In this document: one piece after another, positions 25,401-33,345 of the stretch
Layout: every line of letters begins with the position of its first letter
Position numbering within the stretch: position 1 is the stretch's first letter
Notes under the pieces: model-generated
Seen by the model: the letters and a program-made list of their open reading frames with translations, nothing else
What the model was told of the DNA's origin: nothing
The model's database searches: none
Position numbers and translations under genes: made by a program
DNA from: Heminiphilus faecis
Lineage (GTDB): Bacteria > Bacteroidota > Bacteroidia > Bacteroidales > Muribaculaceae
Assembly (NCBI RefSeq): GCF_008728965.1
Contig: NZ_VSMC01000028.1
Location: forward strand, 1 to 39,251
Reading direction: 5' to 3'
DNA: 39,251 nt

Positions 25401-25821
25401 CACCCATAAGCATCGAGGTCTGGCGCTTCTGTGTGAGCACACCTACTTGGGTTACTTCCGCGGGCAGGAGGTTGGTGGCCTTGGCTACACGGTTCTGTAC
25501 ATCGACAGCTGCCATGTCGGCGTTGAAGCCCTGTTTGAAGTAAACGGTTATGTCGGCCGAACCTGTGTTGGTGGCGGTCGATTCCATATGGGTCATACCC
25601 TCGGCGCCGTTTATCGACTCTTCGAGGGGGGCTATTACCGAGTTAAGTACGGCTTGGGCGTTGGCACCCGTATATGTCGTAGATACGCGGATTGTTGGCG
25701 GGGCAAGGTCGGGATACTGCGTGATAGGCAGCGATGTAAGACCGATCAAACCCAGCAACACGATAAAGATTGATATAACCGTCGATAGCACAGGACGGTT
25801 AATGAATGTATCTAATTTCAT
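22453..25821 (-). CDS. RND efflux permease (AcrB/MexB type) with extra membrane pair
   Basis: Inner-membrane proton-driven exporter of the HAE1 family. The N-terminal MKLDTFINRPVLSTVISIFIVLLG, the TM4 proton-relay Asp pair in AIVVDDAIVVVE, the TM10 Lys in GLLAKNAILIVEFA and two porter loops are all seen. The protein has 1122 aa, about 70 more than AcrB. The surplus lies between TM6 and TM7 (about 528-575), where LPPLVTFLFLAATITFMVLG and LVVASACAIIAIMG look like two added membrane helices. The substrate range is not predictable. It is the middle gene of the operon, 54 nt after the adaptor. Confidence 0.95.
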   Translation of the reverse strand: MKLDTFINRPVLSTVISIFIVLLGLIGLTSLPITQYPDLAPPTIRVSTTYTGANAQAVLNSVIAPLEESINGAEGMTHMESTATNTGSADITVYFKQGFNADMAAVDVQNRVAKATNLLPAEVTQVGVLTQKRQTSMLMGVALYCDNGEYDAVFIDNYMKINVIPQLQRVNGVGDVMSFGADYSMRIWLKPDVMAQYKLMPSDISAALREQNVEAAPGSFGEQGDQSFQYTIKYKGRLTTPEEFGDIVVSANSDGQVLYLKDVADIELGRVTYGFSNGLNSYPSTSAMIFQTAGSNATQIIKDCEKEIDLLSKDLPKGLHFAIPMNNNDFLEASIHEVIKTLIEAFILVFFVTYVFLQDFRSTIIPAIAIPVALVGTFFIMYLIGFSINLITLSALVLAIAIVVDDAIVVVEAVHAKLDVGYKNPRKASIDAMSEIGGAIISITLVMMLVFIPVSFMPGTSGVFYKQFGLTMAIAIGLSAINALTLSPALCAVFLKAHNDDSSLKERMGTAYAEAADTMKKRYASAWKLNLPPLVTFLFLAATITFMVLGWYQFNVIWKLVVASACAIIAIMGIFSDRFKAGFELGYSRLLKVYHKATSFFVAHKITSFGIVAASVAVLVWLMSITPTTLVPDEDTGYLFTMLDMPPGTSQERTSAALDKIDAAILKIPGVKYTQKIMGYSFLAGQGNTYGTIIVKLNDWSERDETQSNTAILQQIYGVTSSIKDGRLVAFAPPMISGYSLTNGFDLKMQDKTGGSIETFYGIVQNFLAELMAQPEVQMAYSTFNPSFPQYMVDIDAAKAKQAGISPSTILSTLQGYYGGMYVSNFNRFGKIYRVMMQASPESRVSPETLSSIKIRNGNEMASLSNFVTLKKVYGPDLLNRFNMFASISVTGQPALGYTTGDCLAAIERVAAQSLPAGYGYEYSGMTREEAGTSGNATAMIFGLCLLFVYLLLSAQYESYIIPWAVILSIPFGLMGSFVFAGMDGISNNVYLQIALIMLIGLLAKNAILIVEFALERRRTGMSIVNAAIQGATARLRPILMTSLALVIGLLPMMFAHGVGANGNRALGTGAIGGMLIGMILQVLIVPALFVVFQIIQEKFSPLKWEDTDNTGLQSEIEQYSR

Positions 25822-25875
25822 GTCTGTTTGATAGTTATGATAGCTCTTCTTGTAGTGAAAGAGTGAATGAAGATG

Positions 25876-27048
25876 TTATTGGGCGGCTGAAGGCTGTTGG
25901 GGTGCGGTTTTTGCCGAAGCATCGACGGGCTGTATGGTCACTCCGTCTCTTACCTTGGTTCCGATGCCTTCAACGGCTATGCGCTGTCCCGGTTCGAGAC
26001 CCGACATGACGATGAAGTTTTTACCGTCATCGTTGGGCGATACCTGTATCGGAGTCGACACTACCTTGTTGCTGTCGTTGACTACGTAAGCGAAGCGTAT
26101 GTTCTGCAATTCGTTGGTGGCTCCTTGGGGTATGACGATTACCTGTTCGAACTTGTTGGGTATAAGTACCTGTCCGGTAGAACCGCTGCGCAGCATGCCT
26201 GTCTTGTTGTTGAAGAGCGCACGTACAGTTGCCGCACCTGTGGTATTGTTGATTACACCCGATACTGTGGCCACTTTGCCTTTTTCAGGATATATCTCGC
26301 CGTTTGCGAGTCGGAGGGTAACTTCGGGCATATTGTTGATGCTCTCGGTGAGTGACTTGGCACCGTTGTCGGTGAGGTTAAGTATGTCTTTCTCATTGAG
26401 CGAGAAGTAGGCATAAACCTGCGAGTTGTCGCTGACGGTTGTCAGAGGCACTGCCGACGAGGGCGATGCCAGAGAACCTTCACGGTTGGGTATTGTGCCG
26501 ATAACTCCGTCGGAGGGTGCGGTGACATTGGTGTAAGCGAGGTTTTTGCGTGCGGTGACAAGGCTGGCGTTGGCTTGGCTGAGCTGTGCACGGGCCTGTG
26601 CAAGAGCGTTGTCGGCCATCTGCCATTCATATTCGCTTATGATGTTTTTGTCAAAAAGCATGCGCTTGTTGTTGGCGGTGAGCTGGGCGGTGTTGAGTGC
26701 GCTCTGTGCCACCTTTACAGCAGCTTCAGCCGATTCTACGGCAGCCTGAAACTGTACTTGGTCAAGGGTGAACAGTACCTGTCCTTTTTTTACCTGTTGT
26801 CCTTCGTCAACATGAACTTTGGTTATAAAACCGGTTACCTGAGGCCTTATGTCAATATCGGTGCGGCCTTTTATGGTAGCTGGATAAGCACTTTCAAGAT
26901 CGGAATTTCCATAATTAACTGTCATGACGGCTATTTCCGGAGCCGGAGCCTGCATCTGCTGCTGTTGTCCGCCTCCACAGGCCGAGAGGCTTAACATAGT
27001 TGCCACTGACGCGAAAAGTCCGGCAACAGTCGTTACATTCAATTTCAT
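25876..27048 (-). CDS. RND periplasmic adaptor (membrane fusion) lipoprotein
   Basis: AcrA/MexA-type adaptor that joins the permease to the outer-membrane channel. A lipoprotein signal ends at the Cys of MLSLSACGGGQQQQ. A lipoyl half (DIDIRPQVTGFITKVHVDEGQQVKKGQVLFTLD), a helical hairpin (about 95-155), the second lipoyl half and a beta-barrel follow. I chose the ATG at 27048 (MKLNVTTVAGLFASV), which gives a normal signal peptide. An ATG at 27066 would add MFNTNF in front. It is the first gene of the efflux operon, preceded by a -7 box and a 24-bp palindrome. Confidence 0.93.
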   Translation of the reverse strand: MKLNVTTVAGLFASVATMLSLSACGGGQQQQMQAPAPEIAVMTVNYGNSDLESAYPATIKGRTDIDIRPQVTGFITKVHVDEGQQVKKGQVLFTLDQVQFQAAVESAEAAVKVAQSALNTAQLTANNKRMLFDKNIISEYEWQMADNALAQARAQLSQANASLVTARKNLAYTNVTAPSDGVIGTIPNREGSLASPSSAVPLTTVSDNSQVYAYFSLNEKDILNLTDNGAKSLTESINNMPEVTLRLANGEIYPEKGKVATVSGVINNTTGAATVRALFNNKTGMLRSGSTGQVLIPNKFEQVIVIPQGATNELQNIRFAYVVNDSNKVVSTPIQVSPNDDGKNFIVMSGLEPGQRIAVEGIGTKVRDGVTIQPVDASAKTAPQQPSAAQ

Positions 27049-27119
27049 AAAGTTCGTGTTAAACATATCTTTTTTCCCTTTTAATATCCGGTTGGAAGTA
27101 TAAATTTCGTTTCAGAATG

Positions 27120-27127
27120 CAAAGGTA
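27120..27127 (-). promoter_or_regulatory. -7 box of the efflux operon
   Basis: TACCTTTG on the - strand is an exact TAnnTTTG match. No TTTG stands at -33; that zone is occupied by one half of the 24-bp palindrome, which suggests dependence on an activator. Confidence 0.6.
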
Positions 27128-27144
27128 GGTACACAAAACGGTAT

Positions 27145-27168
27145 TGAATATGATAAATGTCATATTCA
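27145..27168. promoter_or_regulatory. Crp-like operator of the efflux operon
   Basis: The perfect inverted repeat TGAATATGA - 6 nt - TCATATTCA has the geometry of a CRP site (TATGA-N6-TCATA against TGTGA-N6-TCACA). It lies between the Crp/Fnr regulator gene and the efflux operon, about 18 nt upstream of the -7 box. Confidence 0.65.
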
Positions 27169-27202
27169 TGATTAAAATTAAGCATTTTTAAGTGTTGTTA
27201 TA

Positions 27203-27784
27203 TCAGCCGTACTTTCCTGACCTTATACGATATAGGGTCTCTTTCGTTATGCCGAGATAGGAGGCTATCTGGGTGACGGTAGCGCACTCGAGAAGACGCG
27301 GATAGCGCTTTAGAGTCCATTCGTAACGCTCCGACGCCGTCATGCTCTGTAGTACGTATATTCGCTCCTCAAGATACTTTGTGTAGTGCATCAGCGAGGC
27401 GTTCATGAACAACAATCCTTCATGGTGGTCTATATCTTCAATGCTGATCATGGTTTCGTGCAGTTTGCGGTTGGGCAGATACACTATGTCGCTCGGCTCC
27501 ATGAACGTGATGGTTAAGGGTATGTCCTCTGAGTTAATGACGAGGTGGGTCATTAGATATTCGTCATCAAAGGCAAACGACATGGTGTGCTCCTTGCCGT
27601 CTTTTGTATAAAATGCACGGGCCGCTCCTCTCATTATATAATAAGATGTGTTCTGTATGCTGGAGTTGCCGTCGATGCTCGCTCCACGCGGCATGTGTGA
27701 CTCCTGCATCAGTCCTGACAGCAAGTTTATCTGGTCCTGATCAAGACGGTGTATGCGCCGTAATATGTCTAACGGATGTGCCAT
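27203..27784 (-). CDS. Crp/Fnr family transcription regulator
   Basis: 193-aa regulator with an N-terminal cyclic-nucleotide-type beta-roll (about 25-115) and a long dimer helix. A C-terminal HTH (TVTQIASYLGITKETLYRIR) ends almost directly after the recognition helix, as is common in short Bacteroidetes members. Aligned with E. coli CRP, Arg180 is Lys, while Glu181 and Arg185 are kept. There are no Fnr-type cysteines and no clear cAMP pocket Arg-Ser pair, so the ligand is unknown. It starts 1 nt after the recQ stop region and lies upstream of the efflux operon, whose promoter holds a matching palindrome. I infer that it regulates that operon. Confidence 0.9.
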   Translation of the reverse strand: MAHPLDILRRIHRLDQDQINLLSGLMQESHMPRGASIDGNSSIQNTSYYIMRGAARAFYTKDGKEHTMSFAFDDEYLMTHLVINSEDIPLTITFMEPSDIVYLPNRKLHETMISIEDIDHHEGLLFMNASLMHYTKYLEERIYVLQSMTASERYEWTLKRYPRLLECATVTQIASYLGITKETLYRIRSGKYG

Positions 27785-27785
27785 G

Positions 27786-29603
27786 TCATTTGAAACGTTT
27801 TATTAGTTCTGTGAAACGCGACCAGTATTTCAGGCTTTTACACTCGCCGACACCCTCTATGTTGTTGAATTCCCGTAGAGTTACAGGGCGTTTTTTTACC
27901 ATCTCCATAAGAGTTTTGTCGGTAAATACGAGATAGGGGGCAATGCCTTCCGCTTTGGCGAGCGACATGCGCAGACGCTTCAGTTCGGCAAACAGTAGCT
28001 CGGCCGGGTTACGGGAAGGCGTTGCTGCCGGTGATTTTTTTGAAGTTTTGGCGGCGGGTTTGGCGGGATGGTAGCGCGATAGCATTACGGTGGTCGCTCC
28101 TTTTAGTACAGACATGCCATAGGGTGTCACTTTAAGACGGTTGTGATCGTTATAGGCCATGTCGAGGAGGCCGAGTTGTATCATCTGTCCGATGTATGAA
28201 TTCCACTCGCTGAATGGGAGTCGGCGTCCCACGCCGTATGTTTTGATGCGGTCGTAGCCGCGTTCTATTATCTCTGCACGTGCCGATCCGCGCAGTATGT
28301 CGGTAAGCATGGTGAGGCCCACCTGCTGCCCTGTACGTATGACGGCGCTGAGCGCCATCTGTGTTATGATGGTGCCGTCGAAGCGTTCCGGCGGATTCAG
28401 ACACACGTCGCAGTTGCCGCAGTCATGGTCAAGAGTTTCGTTGAAGTAGCTAAGCAGGACACGACGTCGGCATACGGCGCTTTCGCAGTATTCTTTCATG
28501 CGGTTCAGTTTCTCCGCATTCAAGACCGGCTGTCCCGATTCGTTAATGAAACTCTGGAGAGTTGCCACGTCGGCATACGAGTAAAACAGTACTGTTTCGG
28601 ATGGCATGCCGTCGCGTCCTGCCCGTCCTATCTCCTGATAGTAATTCTCCATGTTCCGCGGCATGTTGTTGTGGACAACCCAGCGTATATTGCTTTTGTC
28701 TATACCCATGCCGAAGGCTACTGTGGCACACACGGCCTGAATGTCACCGTCGCTGAACATGCGTTGTGCCTCGTCGCGTTTTTTAGGCGTGAGTCCTGCA
28801 TGGTATACTATGCTTCGGTAGCCACGCAGATTCAGTTCGGCATTTGTGCTTTCCGCACCCTTGCGGCTAAGGCAGTATACTATGCCGGAATCGTCGGGGT
28901 ATCGATCAATGAGCTTGCTTATGATGCCGATGCGTTTGCTCTTGCCCGGATTAGGCAGTACTTTCAGCGATAAATTGGGCCGGTCAAACGATGCTATATG
29001 TATAAACGGATTTTTTAGCTTCAGCTGGGTTATTATGTCATCGCGTGTTATACGGTCGGCCGTGGCTGTAAGTGCTATGACCGGAATGTCGGGAAAACGT
29101 TCTTTCAGAATATTTAGCTCTGAGTACTCCGGACGGAAGTCATGGCCCCATTGCGATATGCAATGGGCTTCATCTATGGCAAACAGGCTGACGAAACGGC
29201 TGATATCAATGCGTTCCATCTCCTGAAGAAGGCGCTCGGGCGACATGTATAGCAGTTTCATATGCCCTCGTACTGCTTCGTCGAGTGCCCTGCGGTTTTC
29301 GTTGCCTGCGTTGCCGCTGTTGACCGCGGTAGCGGGAATGCCGTTAGCGTTCAGTCCGGCTACCTGATCTGTCATGAGCGATATAAGCGGTGACACGACG
29401 ATGCAGCATCCTTCGTGAAGCATGGCCGGTATCTGGTAGCATATCGATTTGCCGCCGCCGGTGGGCATGAGCGCGAGTGTATCGCGTCCCGACATGATCG
29501 AGCGTATTATGTCGAGCTGTCCCGGGCGGAAGCTGTCGTATCCGAAAAAGCGGCGTAACAGCGCGTGTGCGCGTCGGTCTATGTCTTTATAAACTGTGTC
29601 CAT
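27786..29603 (-). CDS. recQ: ATP-dependent DNA helicase RecQ
   Basis: 3'-5' DNA helicase for recombination and fork repair. Superfamily 2 motifs are clear: FGYDSFRPGQ (motif 0), MPTGGGKSICYQ (Walker A), IDEAHCISQWGHDFR (motif II with the RecQ aromatic loop), TATAD (III) and QEIGRAGRDG (VI). The RQC region has the zinc cysteines in ESAVCRRR and CGNCDVC, and a C-terminal HRDC domain follows from about 535. At 605 aa it matches bacterial RecQ. It lies 2 nt after the sugar transferase gene and just before the Crp-like gene, so the three are co-transcribed. Bacteroidetes often have two recQ copies; which one this is cannot be told. Confidence 0.95.
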   Translation of the reverse strand: MDTVYKDIDRRAHALLRRFFGYDSFRPGQLDIIRSIMSGRDTLALMPTGGGKSICYQIPAMLHEGCCIVVSPLISLMTDQVAGLNANGIPATAVNSGNAGNENRRALDEAVRGHMKLLYMSPERLLQEMERIDISRFVSLFAIDEAHCISQWGHDFRPEYSELNILKERFPDIPVIALTATADRITRDDIITQLKLKNPFIHIASFDRPNLSLKVLPNPGKSKRIGIISKLIDRYPDDSGIVYCLSRKGAESTNAELNLRGYRSIVYHAGLTPKKRDEAQRMFSDGDIQAVCATVAFGMGIDKSNIRWVVHNNMPRNMENYYQEIGRAGRDGMPSETVLFYSYADVATLQSFINESGQPVLNAEKLNRMKEYCESAVCRRRVLLSYFNETLDHDCGNCDVCLNPPERFDGTIITQMALSAVIRTGQQVGLTMLTDILRGSARAEIIERGYDRIKTYGVGRRLPFSEWNSYIGQMIQLGLLDMAYNDHNRLKVTPYGMSVLKGATTVMLSRYHPAKPAAKTSKKSPAATPSRNPAELLFAELKRLRMSLAKAEGIAPYLVFTDKTLMEMVKKRPVTLREFNNIEGVGECKSLKYWSRFTELIKRFK

Positions 29604-29605
29604 TG

Positions 29606-30979
29606 TCAGAATACGTTGTTGTCTGGCTTTAACAGGTTACGTGCGGTAAGAACTATAATTTTAAGATCGAGTATCGGGGTCCAGTTTTCCATATACCAAA
29701 CGTCGTGCTCCACCCGTTTCTCCATTTTCCATAGTTCTTCGGTAAGTCCGCGGTAGCCGTTTATCTGTGCCCAACCCGTTATGCCGGGCTTGATAAGGTG
29801 TCTTATCATGTATCGGTCGATTAGTTTTGTATAGTCGTCGGTCTGGCTTATCATGTGGGGTCGGGGACCGACTATCGACATGTCACCGAGCAGTACGTTG
29901 ATAAACTGCGGCAGTTCGTCAAGACTTGTTCGGCGTAGGATATGTCCGATAGGTGTTATGCGTGGATCATCGCGCCGGGTCGGTGTGCTGTCGCTCAGGG
30001 TGTTTACGTACATTGTCCTGAACTTATAGCATGTGAACTCCTTGCCGAGATATCCGGTGCGTTTTTGCCGGAAGAGTATCGGTCCCGGTGACGTTAGTTT
30101 TATTATGATTGATATTGTTACAAAAGCTATCGGAGATATGAGTAGGAATATGGTTGCGCCTATTATGTCGCTGACTTTTTTTATAGCGCGGTTTACGACG
30201 CTTTTTAACGGATTGGCCCGGATGCTTAGGAAGGGTACGTTGCCGATGGATCCAAGGTCGTTGACTTTGCCTGCATAACGGCTTATCGGCGGTACGACAT
30301 AGACTTGAATCAACCGGGCGTCGGCTATGGCTACCACTCTATGCAGTGTCTCGTGGTCTTCGGCCGATAGGGTAAAGTATATCTCGTCAATATGTGTGTT
30401 GCTTAAAAATTTGTCAAGACATTCTATAGTACCTATACAATCGTCTGCATTGTCGCAGTTTTTGTCATCAGAGAAGAAGCCTTTGAACGTGTAGCCGTAA
30501 CCCGGGTCGGAAAGCATCTCTTCGCGCAGACGTTGTGCGGTGGCCCCGGTGCCGATGATGACAACCGAGCTTGAATTGCAACCGCTCCGTCGTATGCGTT
30601 TTATAATAAGCCGCGTAGATATTAGGTTTAAGGGCATGATAATGCACATGGCGGAGTAAAACCAAAGGTAGAACGACCTGTCATGTATCCATGAGTTGAG
30701 AAATGACAGCAGTGCGAAGAAAAAAAGTGCATGTATGCCTGAGGCTACAAGCGCTTTCTGCATGATTTTGTCGATGTGCAATGACCTTGTGGATGTGTGA
30801 CGGGTGATGAAATACGTCGCCGGAATGGCGGCTGTATTTGCAACAAGCCAAGTGACTTTCCATCTGAAGCCTATGAGATCGTCATCAAAGATGGTAGCCA
30901 TAATGTAGCATAAGTTTACGGCCAGAATTGCAGCTGTTGATTCTGCTGCCGAAAGGTAAATGCTGCTTTTGTTGCCCAT
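29606..30979 (-). CDS. Undecaprenyl-phosphate sugar phosphotransferase (WcaJ type)
   Basis: Starts capsule or exopolysaccharide repeat units by moving a hexose-1-phosphate (often glucose) onto undecaprenyl phosphate at the inner membrane. It has four or five N-terminal membrane helices (about 8-130) and a Rossmann-like CoA-binding_3 domain (VVIIGTGATAQRLREEML). One more hydrophobic segment (about 280-300) precedes the sugar transferase domain (PILFRQKRTGYLGKEFTCYKFRTM, SLDELPQFINVLLGDMSIVGPRP). At 457 aa it is complete. No other polysaccharide genes are near, so it is not part of a capsule locus in this window. It follows the DUF349 gene after 95 nt that hold a strong hairpin. Confidence 0.93.
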   Translation of the reverse strand: MGNKSSIYLSAAESTAAILAVNLCYIMATIFDDDLIGFRWKVTWLVANTAAIPATYFITRHTSTRSLHIDKIMQKALVASGIHALFFFALLSFLNSWIHDRSFYLWFYSAMCIIMPLNLISTRLIIKRIRRSGCNSSSVVIIGTGATAQRLREEMLSDPGYGYTFKGFFSDDKNCDNADDCIGTIECLDKFLSNTHIDEIYFTLSAEDHETLHRVVAIADARLIQVYVVPPISRYAGKVNDLGSIGNVPFLSIRANPLKSVVNRAIKKVSDIIGATIFLLISPIAFVTISIIIKLTSPGPILFRQKRTGYLGKEFTCYKFRTMYVNTLSDSTPTRRDDPRITPIGHILRRTSLDELPQFINVLLGDMSIVGPRPHMISQTDDYTKLIDRYMIRHLIKPGITGWAQINGYRGLTEELWKMEKRVEHDVWYMENWTPILDLKIIVLTARNLLKPDNNVF

Positions 30980-30999
30980 TGTATATGTTTATAAGCTGA

Positions 31000-31046
31000 A
31001 AGGATGTGTCAACCTGAAGCCCGTTTTAGCTTGTTGACACATCCTT
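31000..31046 (-). other. 14-bp hairpin between DUF349 gene and sugar transferase gene
   Basis: AAGGATGTGTCAAC and GTTGACACATCCTT pair perfectly, with an AAGC/GCTT inner stem. On the - strand no T-run follows. No -7 box is seen in the gap, so the hairpin may lower read-through into the wcaJ-recQ-crp genes or act in RNA processing. Confidence 0.7.
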
Positions 31047-31074
31047 AAAGTCGTGAATGAGGATATTGACAGTA

Positions 31075-32928
31075 CTAAAGTTTGCTGTCAATCAACTTGA
31101 TCTTTTCTTCGAGCGTAGCGAGGTCGTCTTTTATGCGCTGTATTTTGCGTTCCATGTCGCGCAGAAGTGAGTTGCCGTCTTTCGATTTTACATTAAAGAA
31201 GCCCATGTTGTTTTCGTAGGTCTTAAGTTCGTTGCGTTTGGCTTCAAATGTTCTTACAAGACGCTCGCGTTCGCGGTACAGTCTGTTCTCGTCATTGCCT
31301 ATGTCATTGATGCTTTGGGCAAAATTGGACATGTTGGCTTTTGTCTCCTTGATGTCAAAACGGTCATATAGCGAATCTAATACAGCCTTGTATGCGTCAT
31401 AGACTTTGTCTTTGTCTTTAAACGGTACGTGACCTGTATTTTGCCATTCAGCTATCAGACTCCGTACGAGTGCTACGGCTTCGGTGCGGTCGGTGTCATC
31501 CGTTATCGCTTTTAGTTTTTCTATAATCTCGTTTTTCTGTTTGAGATTGGCTTGTTCGGTCTTTCTTACTCCCGAAGTGGCTTTCTTCCTTCTGTCGAAG
31601 AAGTAATCGCATGCTTCTTGGAAACGCTGCCATACATTGTCGCTGTGCTTTTTGTCAACCGGTCCCACTGTCTTCCACTCTTTCTGGAGGGCCACAAGCT
31701 GATCGGCTGTCTTTTTCCAGTCGGAACTCTCTTTTAGAGATTCTGCTTTTTCACACAGAGCTTCTTTTTTGGCGAGATTGGCGGCGTGTGTATCGCGCAT
31801 GTTTTTGAAATACTCGGCTTTCTTTGCGAAAAAGCGGTCGCATGTCTCACGAAAGCGAGCAAACAGGGTGTTGTTTACTTTCTTTGATGCGAAACCGAGT
31901 TTTTTCCACTCTTCCTGTGCCGATAGAATCTGCTTGGTCATCTGATCCCAGCCCGAAACATTTTTTAAATTATCGAAATCCAAAGCTTCGATGTGTTCGC
32001 AAATTGCTGTCTTTTTTTCTTCGTTTTCGCGTTCACGAGCTTTCCGCTCTTCGAAGAAAGCCTGATATCGTTTGTTGACAGTTGCCGAGGCGTCTTTAAA
32101 CTTGTTCCAGATTTCTTCACGGATTTCCTTGGCTACAGGGCCTGTTTCGCGCCATTTGTCGTGCAACTCCTGAAGCCTGCGGAATGCAAGTATGACGTCG
32201 GGCTCTTCTGCCAGTTTCTCGGCTTCAGAGAGTAAAAGGTTTTTTTGCTCAAGATTTTTCTTGAAGTCGTAGTCGCGCAGATCTTTGTTTATCTTGAGCT
32301 GATCGTAAAAACGCTCCACGGCTGCCGAATAATTGCGATAAAGGTCGGTGGTATCGGTAGGCGGTACATCGCCGGTGTCCTTGAATTCCTGTGACAGCTC
32401 GCGGAAGCGGGGAAACAGACGGTTTACGTTGTCGGTGTCTTCCGCCATCTTGCCGAGCTCATCTATAATAGCGAGTTTTTTCTCAAGATTCGCTTTTTGT
32501 TGGGCTTCTATTTCGGCCAGATATCCAGCCTTTTTTGCTTTTATCACGTCAAGGAGCTGATGCATGCGTTCTTCATCGGCATTATGTAGCGGAGCAAATG
32601 CAGCTTCTTCATTGCCTCTTTCAAGAAAAGCTTGCTTTTCGGCCGCAAGTTCCGTCTTGCGGATTGCGTAGAAATATTGTTTCAGTCGTGTGACTTCTTC
32701 GCGCACGATTTCAGAACCCTCTCTGGAGCCGATAGCTTCAAGAGTGCTCAATATCTCTTCCTTGGTCAACTGTTTGTCAGCCTCTTCAACTGCTTCGGCA
32801 TCCTCGGTGTCGACGGATTCCACGGTTATACTTTCTTCAACTTCAGCAGAAGCCTCCGGGGCTCCTTCATTCAAGGTTAAATCCTGATCGGTATTGTCTA
32901 CCGGTTGGGATTGTTCACGCAATTCCAT
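31075..32928 (-). CDS. DUF349 domain protein
   Basis: A 617-aa, highly charged helical protein. The first 55 residues are acidic and look disordered. Five or so DUF349 repeats of about 70 residues follow, recognisable by W-x-x-TG-x-V or similar (FKDTGDVPPTDTTDLY, WRETGPVAKEIREEIW, WKKLGFASKKVNNTLF, WKTVGPVDKKHSDNVW, WQNTGHVPFKDKDKVY). A C-terminal coiled coil (about 545-617) ends it. There is no signal peptide, so it is cytoplasmic. The function of the family is unknown to me. Its promoter is probably the -7 box at 32987-32994. Confidence 0.92.
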   Translation of the reverse strand: MELREQSQPVDNTDQDLTLNEGAPEASAEVEESITVESVDTEDAEAVEEADKQLTKEEILSTLEAIGSREGSEIVREEVTRLKQYFYAIRKTELAAEKQAFLERGNEEAAFAPLHNADEERMHQLLDVIKAKKAGYLAEIEAQQKANLEKKLAIIDELGKMAEDTDNVNRLFPRFRELSQEFKDTGDVPPTDTTDLYRNYSAAVERFYDQLKINKDLRDYDFKKNLEQKNLLLSEAEKLAEEPDVILAFRRLQELHDKWRETGPVAKEIREEIWNKFKDASATVNKRYQAFFEERKARERENEEKKTAICEHIEALDFDNLKNVSGWDQMTKQILSAQEEWKKLGFASKKVNNTLFARFRETCDRFFAKKAEYFKNMRDTHAANLAKKEALCEKAESLKESSDWKKTADQLVALQKEWKTVGPVDKKHSDNVWQRFQEACDYFFDRRKKATSGVRKTEQANLKQKNEIIEKLKAITDDTDRTEAVALVRSLIAEWQNTGHVPFKDKDKVYDAYKAVLDSLYDRFDIKETKANMSNFAQSINDIGNDENRLYRERERLVRTFEAKRNELKTYENNMGFFNVKSKDGNSLLRDMERKIQRIKDDLATLEEKIKLIDSKL

Positions 32929-32986
32929 AGAGTAGTATGATTTGTTAAAATAGTCAATTTAGCACTGTGATACAGTAATAAAGTCC

Positions 32987-32994
32987 CAAATGTA
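32987..32994 (-). promoter_or_regulatory. -7 box of the DUF349 gene
   Basis: TACATTTG on the - strand is an exact TAnnTTTG match, 58 nt before the start codon. There is no clear -33 box. Confidence 0.5.
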
Positions 32995-33331
32995 ATGAAA
33001 ATTTTAATAAGTAAAAGCATTTCTGTCCCAAAAAAGGATATTTAATTAAAATACTCCGTTAAAAACGGACATTGTGCTGTACCTGCGAAACATCATTTAT
33101 ATGTGATGTCGTTACATTGTGCAGGAGTCATGCAGATTTCCTACAAAAAATTAGTAGCGCTTGTGGCTGCCGTGTCGATTCACATAGATGCGTTGTTTCT
33201 CATACCTTTTGAAAAGATGAAACGACCACAAATACCTACAATAATAGTCTCAAAAGTCACACAAAAGTTAATAATTATCAATGGCGTGAATTTTTATGCT
33301 GGAAAATTATGCCGTAAAACATAAAAGGCCT
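32995..33331. other. Intergenic stretch without a convincing gene
   Basis: Between the DUF349 promoter and the orphan short transcript I see only weak hairpins (CCGT/ACGG near 33055 and ACATCA/TGATGT near 33090-33107) and a 73-codon frame without promoter or family features. Confidence 0.5.
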
Positions 33332-33339
33332 TATCTTTG
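33332..33339 (+). promoter_or_regulatory. -7 box of a short orphan transcript
   Basis: TATCTTTG is an exact TAnnTTTG match followed by GCAC, a frequent context in this window's promoters. The predicted start is near 33346. No clear -33 box is seen. Confidence 0.55.
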
Positions 33340-33345
33340 CACTGT

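Noticed and set aside
29606-30979. Capsule or exopolysaccharide locus around the WcaJ-type gene
   Set aside because: No other glycosyltransferase of surface polysaccharides, flippase or polymerase is adjacent; the neighbours are recQ and a DUF349 gene.
33103-33324. 73-codon + strand frame between the DUF349 gene and the orphan short transcript
   Set aside because: No -7 box upstream, unusual composition, no family likeness, and it would end just before another promoter. Not listed as a gene.
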